From JBAWXE01 sp037144255 (GTDB lineage: Bacteria > Bacteroidota > Bacteroidia > Chitinophagales > Chitinophagaceae): a stretch of 5,394 nt of DNA. The notes beneath the pieces are model-generated. The model searched no databases and was not told the origin of the DNA. It saw nothing but the letters and a program-made list of their open reading frames with translations. The stretch is from NCBI GenBank assembly GCA_037144255.1, contig JBAWXE010000138.1, positions 1 to 5,394 on the forward strand, in the 5' to 3' direction. Each line of letters starts with the position of its first letter. The stretch's first letter is position 1. Of this stretch, positions 1 through 5,394 are shown one piece after another. The position numbers and the translations under genes were made by a program.

Positions 1-1
1 G

Positions 2-943
2 CTTATATGCTTTTGTGCTATACTGTTTTCATACAGAGTATATAGTGCACATATACTGCAGCGTGTATTTGGCGAAAACACAGAACAACAAATAGGCCAT
101 AGTTTTCAATATGCTTTGCAACGTGATTACGAAACTCTTTTTTTAGGTAATTCCAGATTTTACAGGGGTATCATTCCTACAAAATATACAGTGAGTACTT
201 CCTATAATTTTGCCGGCGACAACGAAAGTTTCAATCACTGCTATTATAAGATGAAGTATCTGGAACAGCATCATAAGCAATACAAATACCTGATCATGTC
301 TGTTGACTATTCCATATTCGGCACTTTCAACGAGGACAGAAATTACATCTATAAAAAATATTTTGGAGAAGAATACTTAAAGGATTACAGTGTAGGCTTA
401 TATATGAGACGATTCAACACTCAGTTCAATCGCTGGCTAACCAATTATTTCTCGCGTAGCTGGCAGCCTATACTATCTTACTACATGCATAGGGAACGCT
501 ATAAGCAGGTATCTTATGTGAGCCCTTATGGCAATTATGTCTCTTTACCGGAAGGCAATGCCGATGAAAATGATTTCATTAATAGAGCTTCTTCAGAATT
601 GCCATTATTGATAGAGAAGAAATATTTTGATCTGATATTCGATTATTGCAGTCAGCATCAAATCCAGCTCTTTCTGGTAATGATGCCTATGAGAGATAAA
701 GAATTAAAAAGCTATGAACCTAAAAAAATGAGATTGATAGAAAAATACTGGAAAGACAAAGTTATAGCATACCATGCAGGTTATCTGGATTATGCCAGAG
801 ATCCTCGCTTTACGATGAATGATTATCTGGACTTCAATCACCTTAATGCCAAAGGTGCCGAAAAATTCACAGCCCTACTAAGTAGTGACATGGCAAAACT
901 CATCAAAGGGCAAACCCTATCGGATACTACCACTCTTCGTTAG
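2..943 (+). CDS. SGNH/GDSL-like membrane-anchored protein, 5'-truncated by window edge
   Basis: The frame is open from base 2 to the TAG at 941-943 (313 residues), so the start lies left of the window. The TTG at 116 is only an internal leucine codon, because 38 coherent upstream residues include a hydrophobic stretch (LICFCAILF) that looks like the end of an N-terminal membrane anchor. The SGNH signature is visible: ETLFLGNSR carries the likely nucleophile Ser (fragment residue 51, codon 152-154), NFAGDN supplies a candidate block II Gly, and DFNHLNAKG near the C-terminus supplies the Asp/His pair (residues 277 and 280). A buried strand (LFLVMMP) precedes the last block. This pattern resembles the SGNH proteins that often accompany MBOAT acyltransferases in cell-surface polysaccharide O-acetylation. 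That role is inferred, since no MBOAT gene is in view. A plain esterase is also possible. The 3' end overlaps the convergent DUF5686 gene by 17 bases. Confidence 0.8.
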   Translation, partial: LICFCAILFSYRVYSAHILQRVFGENTEQQIGHSFQYALQRDYETLFLGNSRFYRGIIPTKYTVSTSYNFAGDNESFNHCYYKMKYLEQHHKQYKYLIMSVDYSIFGTFNEDRNYIYKKYFGEEYLKDYSVGLYMRRFNTQFNRWLTNYFSRSWQPILSYYMHRERYKQVSYVSPYGNYVSLPEGNADENDFINRASSELPLLIEKKYFDLIFDYCSQHQIQLFLVMMPMRDKELKSYEPKKMRLIEKYWKDKVIAYHAGYLDYARDPRFTMNDYLDFNHLNAKGAEKFTALLSSDMAKLIKGQTLSDTTTLR

Positions 944-3470
944 GATCACCGAGGCTGATTTTAGCCCCAATAATATTGATACCAAAACGTATACCTGAGT
1001 TCGTACCCCTGTAACTATCCCACGATTGTACGAAATCTACTCTTAGGAACCTTGCTTTCTTATAACCAAGATTATCTATACCGATAAATGCCTCTGCATA
1101 GTATTTATTAGCATTAGCATAAAATGAATTATTACCTAATAGAAAATACCAACGAGCCTGGCGTAACAATGGTATCTTATTGGTAAGCAATCCTCTCATA
1201 TAGTATTCCACATGTACCTCTCCATATAGTTTCTCTGTATTATCAAACACATAGTACTGTGCAAACTGGAAACTACTTAGGTATGGCGATGCAAATCCTA
1301 TACCCCTGTTACCATACAGGTGCATCAGATCTGGGAAAGAAACATATTTACTGTTTAGGAACCCTCCCAATGCAACATTATAAGATATGCTACCCAGTAG
1401 TTTCAGTCTTACATTATCCTTGATGCTGAAACGCCATTTATCATAATCGGTCTTACTATTCAGTATATTAGGTATGCCTTTATCATATTTCAATGTAAAC
1501 ACAGGCCAGTCGCTTTCCTTAGACATCTTATAATCCGGATATTGCACATAAGTATATCCCGGCTGGTAAGATATGGTGCCATTGAATAATACAGCTTCGT
1601 TCTTTTCCCAAGGTGCTACTAGCAATAAATTAGGTGGTGTATTAGATGTAAAATGTTGGTCTATATCTTTCAGCACTGTATACTTAGTAGTATTCTCCAT
1701 AGGCAAGCGCTGCTCATAGCCTAGTTTTACTTTCCAGCGAAGGCCATTACCAAAGTTCTTTGAGTAATAAGCATTGGCACTCCAGCGCTCATAAAGTTTC
1801 AGATCGTTCTCTCCCCAAAATAATGTTGATATACTATTGAATAAAGGTAATACAGGGTTCTCAGCATTATACTGCAATATGTATTTGCCTCCTTCTATTC
1901 CGGTACTCCATCCTCGCCCTACCCATTGCCTATTATTTTGTACATAGGCAATTCTACCCATGGCATTCAAGTGTTGATCATTAAAACCATACCGCACAGC
2001 CACTGCTCCTCTTATAAATTTGCCTGTATCTATTCTATGGAGCCATGTCACCTTAGGTGCCACATTCCATCCCTCTACAGTGTTATAATTCACCATAGTG
2101 AGTAACGCATTAGTATTGAAAAAGGTCTTATTTCCTTTTGCACCATAGTGCATACCACTCAATACTACATCTCCAAAAGTTAGTTTATTGTTCTTACGGC
2201 GCACAGAGTCCTTATACTTGGGGCTCTCTGTTACTATTCTCATACTGTCCTTTATTTTATAATCCTTCACTTCATCTACCTCTAATGGTACAGGGCGTGT
2301 TACGCTCCACAATGATGTATCCTTCTTATTGGCACTATGGTCATAAACGCTTACCACTTTGTTTTTGAACATGGTATCTGGTATCGGCTCATTTACTTTT
2401 TGCTTATCGTATACTGTTACAAAACCACCTGTAGCATCAAAACCAAATATGTTCACAGCTACAAACATTACTTGGTTTTTAATTACCCAATTGTCCTTTT
2501 TCAATGGCAGGAATACTTGCTCCAAACGCAGAGTATCCATAAAAGCCAGATTAGATGTTTTGGTCAGTTCCATTTTTATACTGTGTATGGCCCAGTCATC
2601 CTTTACTATATATATCGTACCGTTGAATAATGGTTCATACAATCTTCTGGGTATTACCTTTATCTTATAAATAGTATACCCTTCTTCTGTAAATTCACCT
2701 TGCAATCTGTACTTATAGTAGAATATGGCATTATCACTAATAGGAGATATAAAACCGCGTGGGTTTACATTCTCAAACAGACTTATATTGTTTTCATAAA
2801 AAGTACTTACTGATGGTATCTCTGAAAAACCTACCCCATTAGGATTACCACTCTCTCTTACCGAATGGATCACTGTACGCTCTTTATTAGGCTCTTCTGC
2901 ATAGTAATCTGCAAATTCCTCACACAGATAAACTACACCCTTACCCATCGAGTCTACACCCAGATCATTCTTATCTACCTTTTGCCCCATTACCTTAGTT
3001 GGCACTTTGCGGGTACGCATAGCACCCTTTAGGTATATACTAGTCTGGAAAGATTTTACTTGTTTCAGATGAAATTTACGACGACCAATAGTATTGCGGA
3101 TAATAGGATATGCCGGATCCTCGTCAGATGCTCTTACCACCACTTCTTTCATTTCCAGACTTTGATCTGCCAGTTTGAAATTGTGTTCTACAGTTTCATT
3201 ACCTGTTATTGTTACGTTGAATGAGCTTTGCTTATAGCCTATGAATTGACATATGATCCTGTAAGTACCCGGTTGTAAGGTCAACTGATATTCTCCGCCA
3301 CTCCCTGCACTGGTACCTATAGTAGTACCTTGCACATACACTGTTGCAAATGACAGTATTGTTCCTTTACCATCAGTTATCTTGCCTTTGATGGTGCCGG
3401 CAATACCCATACTAGGTATTAATAACAGAAATAACAAGACGAATGAATAGTAGCAATTCTTCATAAGCAT
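927..3470 (-). CDS. DUF5686 and carboxypeptidase-regulatory-like domain protein, probably outer membrane
   Basis: Complete 847-residue gene with an ATG start and TAG stop. Residues 1-24 form a signal peptide: a Lys at residue 4, a hydrophobic core FVLLFLLLIP, and likely cleavage after GIA. Residues about 26-112 are a carboxypeptidase-regulatory-like beta-sandwich (TIKGKITDGKG, ATVYVQGTTIGT, GGEYQLTLQPGTYRI, FIGYK, then the linker LEMKEVVV), the same module found at the N-terminus of SusC-type proteins. From about residue 118 (DPAYPIIRNTIGRRKFHL) the sequence matches my knowledge of the DUF5686 family. The C-terminal half is rich in alternating aromatic/polar strands and ends in Trp, which suggests an outer-membrane beta-barrel. 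No TonB-box or plug domain is evident, so this is not a classic SusC transporter. The family's biochemical role is unknown to me. A second ATG lies two codons in (3462-3464) and could equally be the start. No Shine-Dalgarno is visible. It lies 100 bases after the kinase gene on the same strand. Confidence 0.9.
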   Translation of the reverse strand: MLMKNCYYSFVLLFLLLIPSMGIAGTIKGKITDGKGTILSFATVYVQGTTIGTSAGSGGEYQLTLQPGTYRIICQFIGYKQSSFNVTITGNETVEHNFKLADQSLEMKEVVVRASDEDPAYPIIRNTIGRRKFHLKQVKSFQTSIYLKGAMRTRKVPTKVMGQKVDKNDLGVDSMGKGVVYLCEEFADYYAEEPNKERTVIHSVRESGNPNGVGFSEIPSVSTFYENNISLFENVNPRGFISPISDNAIFYYKYRLQGEFTEEGYTIYKIKVIPRRLYEPLFNGTIYIVKDDWAIHSIKMELTKTSNLAFMDTLRLEQVFLPLKKDNWVIKNQVMFVAVNIFGFDATGGFVTVYDKQKVNEPIPDTMFKNKVVSVYDHSANKKDTSLWSVTRPVPLEVDEVKDYKIKDSMRIVTESPKYKDSVRRKNNKLTFGDVVLSGMHYGAKGNKTFFNTNALLTMVNYNTVEGWNVAPKVTWLHRIDTGKFIRGAVAVRYGFNDQHLNAMGRIAYVQNNRQWVGRGWSTGIEGGKYILQYNAENPVLPLFNSISTLFWGENDLKLYERWSANAYYSKNFGNGLRWKVKLGYEQRLPMENTTKYTVLKDIDQHFTSNTPPNLLLVAPWEKNEAVLFNGTISYQPGYTYVQYPDYKMSKESDWPVFTLKYDKGIPNILNSKTDYDKWRFSIKDNVRLKLLGSISYNVALGGFLNSKYVSFPDLMHLYGNRGIGFASPYLSSFQFAQYYVFDNTEKLYGEVHVEYYMRGLLTNKIPLLRQARWYFLLGNNSFYANANKYYAEAFIGIDNLGYKKARFLRVDFVQSWDSYRGTNSGIRFGINIIGAKISLGDPNEEW

Positions 3471-3528
3471 TTTGAGAGTTAATCGGGGGAATTATATTAG
3501 TAAATAGAATCCCTTTCGGACACTTTTA

Positions 3529-3536
3529 CAAATATG
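3529..3536 (-). promoter_or_regulatory. possible Bacteroidota-type -7 promoter element for the DUF5686 gene
   Basis: In the 100-base gap before the DUF5686 gene, the minus strand reads CATATTTG, seven of eight positions of the Bacteroidota -7 consensus TAnnTTTG, about 58 bases before the start codon. No convincing TTTG element is found at the expected upstream spacing, so only half a promoter is supported. The rest of the gap is AT-rich and holds no gene and no clear terminator for the kinase. Confidence 0.18.
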
Positions 3537-3570
3537 TATCGTTCAATAGTATAAAATGTTACAGTACTAA

Positions 3571-4203
3571 CTAAAATAGTCCATGTATCTGTGCATCTAT
3601 ACGTTTCACTACTTCTGCAAAATCTTCCTCTTTCTCAGCAAAATTCAGATTGTCTATTTCTATAATAAGCAATGGTCCATCTGTATAATTATCTATCCAC
3701 TTATTATAGAACTCGTTCAGCCTTTTTAGATAATCTAGTCTAATATTCTCTTCATAATCCCTGCCTCGCTTCTGTATCTGGTCTACCAGTTTAGGAATTG
3801 ATGCTTTCAGGTATATCAGCAAGTCTGGTGGTGTCACCATCTTTTTCAGTGTCTGAAAGAATGAAGAGTAGTTCTCGAAATCACGTTTGGTCATCAAGCC
3901 CATTTCGTATAGATTGGGCGCAAAGATGAACGCATCCTCATATATCGTTCTATCCTGTATCACTGATTTGTTACCTGAACGTATCTCTGCCATCTGTTTT
4001 AAACGACTGTTCAGAAAGTATATTTGCAAGTTGAATGACCAACGATGCATGTCATCATAAAAATCTACCAGATAGGGATTGTGTTCTATATCTTCAAAAT
4101 GAGGCGTCCATTTATAGTGTTTCGCCAACATGGTTGTCAATGTAGTTTTACCGGCACCTATGTTTCCGGCTATTGCAATATGTTTAGGAGCTTTTGGGGG
4201 CAT
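3571..4203 (-). CDS. deoxynucleoside kinase (dCK/dGK family)
   Basis: Complete 210-residue protein, within the usual size range of bacterial deoxynucleoside kinases. It transfers the gamma phosphate of ATP (or another NTP) to the 5'-OH of a deoxynucleoside, the first step of cytosolic deoxynucleotide salvage. Visible motifs: P-loop GNIGAGKT at residues 13-20; FEDIEHNPYL at 36-45, where Glu37 aligns with the family's catalytic Glu; WSFNLQ at 55-60, whose Gln60 matches the base-contacting Gln; DRT at 84-86, the counterpart of the family's D/E-R-S motif, followed by IYEDA; and the LID segment RGRDYE at 146-151 with two Arg. All expected catalytic positions are present. The preferred base (A, G, C or T) cannot be read from these motifs. 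The ATG at 4201-4203 places the P-loop 12 residues in, normal for the family. A structured leader lies immediately upstream, 131 bases after trpS. Confidence 0.93.
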   Translation of the reverse strand: MPPKAPKHIAIAGNIGAGKTTLTTMLAKHYKWTPHFEDIEHNPYLVDFYDDMHRWSFNLQIYFLNSRLKQMAEIRSGNKSVIQDRTIYEDAFIFAPNLYEMGLMTKRDFENYSSFFQTLKKMVTPPDLLIYLKASIPKLVDQIQKRGRDYEENIRLDYLKRLNEFYNKWIDNYTDGPLLIIEIDNLNFAEKEEDFAEVVKRIDAQIHGLF

Positions 4204-4215
4204 ATGTATAAAATA

Positions 4216-4240
4216 ACATCGTCGGTACTACCGACAATAC
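4216..4240 (-). promoter_or_regulatory. hairpin 2 adjoining the kinase start (terminator-like or translational control)
   Basis: A perfect 6-base inverted repeat (GTCGGT at 4221-4226, ACCGAC at 4230-4235) with a 3-base loop. In minus-strand RNA five further pairs extend the stem (4236-4240 with 4216-4220), three being G-U wobbles that would be A-C mismatches on the other strand, giving about 11 pairs. The sequence just after it on the minus strand is TATTTTATA, a loose U-run, and the kinase ATG follows 12 bases after the stem. The shape resembles a weak intrinsic terminator or attenuator, but its position next to the start codon also fits a structure limiting ribosome access to the kinase gene. 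Confidence 0.4.
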
Positions 4241-4242
4241 AC

Positions 4243-4286
4243 AATATACCATTCTCTTTTAAAAAATCACATAGAATGGTGATACC
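4243..4286 (-). promoter_or_regulatory. hairpin 1 in the kinase leader (RNA secondary structure candidate)
   Basis: An inverted repeat with perfect 8-base arms (ACCATTCT at 4248-4255 and AGAATGGT at 4273-4280) encloses a 17-base loop rich in T and A. Read as minus-strand RNA, one base (4281) bulges and five more pairs form outside it (4282-4286 with 4243-4247), two of them G-U. This makes a stem of about 13 pairs in the gap between trpS and the kinase. It could be part of a 5' leader, a transcript-end structure for trpS, or an operator with half-sites on the 8-base arms. I do not recognise it as a known riboswitch or T-box. Confidence 0.4.
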
Positions 4287-4334
4287 TGAATAAAGAACTT
4301 CTTATTACACTATCGGTCATTGCAAAAAGCCCTA

Positions 4335-5333
4335 TTAATAATAATGGATACCAATCAATTTTCTAGCTTCGGCTATTGTTTTCGAGGCACTTTGCCTTGC
4401 TTTCTCAGCACCATCTTTCAATATCCTCCTCAGTCTATCCTCATCCGTTTGCAGAGCCACTGCCTTTTCACGTATCGGCCTTATGAATGTTACCATGTCC
4501 TCTGCTATTTGCTTCTTCATATCACCATAGCGAATGGTACAAGTATTGTATGCTTTCTTGTATGTATCCACAGTTTCACTTGCTGACACCAGACTCATCA
4601 ATTGAAATATGTTCTGTATATAATCAGGCATTTCACTATTATGCTCACATGGGCCTGCATCAGTCTTAGCCTTCATAATTTTTTTACGAATCACATCATC
4701 CTCATCTGCCAAGTAAAGGGTCGAATTTACATTCTCACTTTTACTCATTTTACCAGCACCGTCCAGACTTGGAACTTTTACCAATGTTTCACCAAAATTG
4801 AATGGGTAAGGCAATGGAAAACATTCTCCATAGCGATTATTAAATCGCTGTGCAAAATTCCTGGCCATTTCTACATGCTGTTCCTGGTCCTTCCCTACCG
4901 GTACTTTCACTGCACGATGTATCAGTATGTCCGCACTCATCAGTACAGGGTAGGTCAATAGCCCAGCATTTACATTTTCGGGTTGCGATCGTACTTTATC
5001 TTTAAAAGTGGGTACTTTTTCTAATTCACCTTTATATGCCATCATATTTAGCATCAGATACAGTTCAGGTATCTCCGGTATATCACTTTGTGCATATAGT
5101 GCTACCTTTTCGGGGTCCAGTCCACTAGCTATATTCTCTGCAGCTACTCTGAATACATTTGCTTTTAGATCTTTTGGGTCAGGGTGTGTGGTCAGCGAAT
5201 GGTAATCCGCCACAAAAAAGTAACAATCATAGTTCTCTTGCATTTTTACGTAATTACGGATATCACCGAAATAATTACCTAAATGCAGAAAACCGGTAGA
5301 ACGAATACCACTAACAACAATTTCTTTACTCAT
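4335..5333 (-). CDS. trpS: tryptophanyl-tRNA synthetase
   Basis: Complete 332-residue class Ic aminoacyl-tRNA synthetase, close to the roughly 330 residues typical of bacterial TrpS. It activates tryptophan with ATP and charges tRNA-Trp in the cytoplasm. Motifs: SGIRSTGFLHLGNYFG at the N-terminus, where HLGN (residues 17-20) is the HIGH-type ATP motif; YPVLMSADIL at 128-137, whose Asp135 matches the indole-recognising Asp of the Bacillus enzyme; VPVGKDQEQHVEMAR at 144-158; and KMSKS at 195-199. The ATG at 5331-5333 (MSKEIVVSGI) is chosen because family members begin a few residues before the SGI(R/Q) motif. The frame stays open upstream to a GTG at 5391-5393, but those 20 extra residues resemble no TrpS N-terminus. 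The protein ends IHYY at a TAA. No leader peptide with Trp codons is visible in the 61 bases upstream. A second trpS elsewhere in the genome cannot be excluded. Confidence 0.97.
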   Translation of the reverse strand: MSKEIVVSGIRSTGFLHLGNYFGDIRNYVKMQENYDCYFFVADYHSLTTHPDPKDLKANVFRVAAENIASGLDPEKVALYAQSDIPEIPELYLMLNMMAYKGELEKVPTFKDKVRSQPENVNAGLLTYPVLMSADILIHRAVKVPVGKDQEQHVEMARNFAQRFNNRYGECFPLPYPFNFGETLVKVPSLDGAGKMSKSENVNSTLYLADEDDVIRKKIMKAKTDAGPCEHNSEMPDYIQNIFQLMSLVSASETVDTYKKAYNTCTIRYGDMKKQIAEDMVTFIRPIREKAVALQTDEDRLRRILKDGAEKARQSASKTIAEARKLIGIHYY

Positions 5334-5394
5334 ACGGCAGCAAGATACAAAATCAAGGAAATAAGAACGGCTACCAAGCTTCAATATGTACACC

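Noticed and set aside
907..918. Hairpin AGGG-CAAA-CCCT near the end of the SGNH-like gene as a terminator
   Set aside because: The stem is only four pairs, lies inside coding sequence before the stop codon and has no T-run.
953..978. GGCTG/TAGCC stem and the CAATA-A-TATTG palindrome just after the plus-strand stop, as a shared terminator
   Set aside because: Both are short, inside the DUF5686 coding region, and lack a T-run on either strand; they fit chance in coding DNA.
2138..2670. Three plus-strand open frames inside the DUF5686 gene
   Set aside because: They are antisense to a well-supported 847-residue protein, their translations are low-complexity Tyr/Ser/Cys-rich text with no domain, and they overlap each other in different frames.
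3510..3520. TCC-GAAA-GGG mini-hairpin with a GNRA-type loop in the DUF5686 leader
   Set aside because: The stem has only three pairs, one of them a wobble, which is too little to support a functional structure.
3558..3571. GTTA...TAAC inverted repeat after the kinase stop as a terminator
   Set aside because: Four-pair AT-rich stem with no following T-run; not distinguishable from chance.
4321..4335. T-run just after the trpS stop (minus strand GGGCTTTTTG) as an intrinsic terminator
   Set aside because: No complementary arm precedes the GGGC, so no stem forms next to the T-run.
4045..5205. Plus-strand open frames opposite the kinase and trpS
   Set aside because: They run antisense to two clearly recognised conserved enzymes, and their translations are rich in Cys, His and Phe with no recognisable motif, as expected for shadow frames.
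5334..5394. Trp-codon leader peptide or T-box controlling trpS
   Set aside because: The 61 visible bases contain no Trp-rich short frame and no recognisable T-box sequence; a more distant element would be outside the window.

Overview
The window looks like a piece of a Bacteroidota chromosome, most probably from the Chitinophaga/Sphingobacteria side of the phylum. Three signs point there. The 847-residue protein has the Bacteroidota-typical layout of a signal peptide, a carboxypeptidase-regulatory-like domain and a DUF5686 region. The DNA is AT-rich. None of the three visible start codons has a purine-rich Shine-Dalgarno sequence in front of it, which is usual in this phylum. Genus or species cannot be named from the sequence alone.

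Layout: (1) 2-943, plus strand: the 3' part of an SGNH/GDSL-like membrane-anchored protein whose reading frame runs off the left edge. (2) 927-3470, minus strand: a large secreted or outer-membrane DUF5686 protein, convergent with gene 1, the two 3' ends overlapping by 17 bases. (3) 3571-4203, minus strand: a deoxynucleoside kinase. (4) 4335-5333, minus strand: tryptophanyl-tRNA synthetase (trpS). Bases 5334-5394 are the upstream flank of trpS.

The three minus-strand genes lie in the order trpS, deoxynucleoside kinase, DUF5686, with gaps of 131 and 100 bases. They could be co-transcribed, but the gaps are large enough for separate promoters, and the functions (translation, nucleotide salvage, cell envelope) do not form one pathway. 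The window is mainly housekeeping and envelope sequence. I see no mobile element, CRISPR array, tRNA, rRNA or defence system.

The most unusual structure is the trpS-kinase gap. Read as minus-strand RNA, it can fold into two back-to-back hairpins (4243-4286 and 4216-4240). The second ends 12 bases before the kinase start codon and is followed by a U-rich run. Several outer pairs are G-U wobbles that form only in the minus-strand transcript, which suggests a structured 5' leader or attenuator rather than a DNA operator. This rests on hand folding only.
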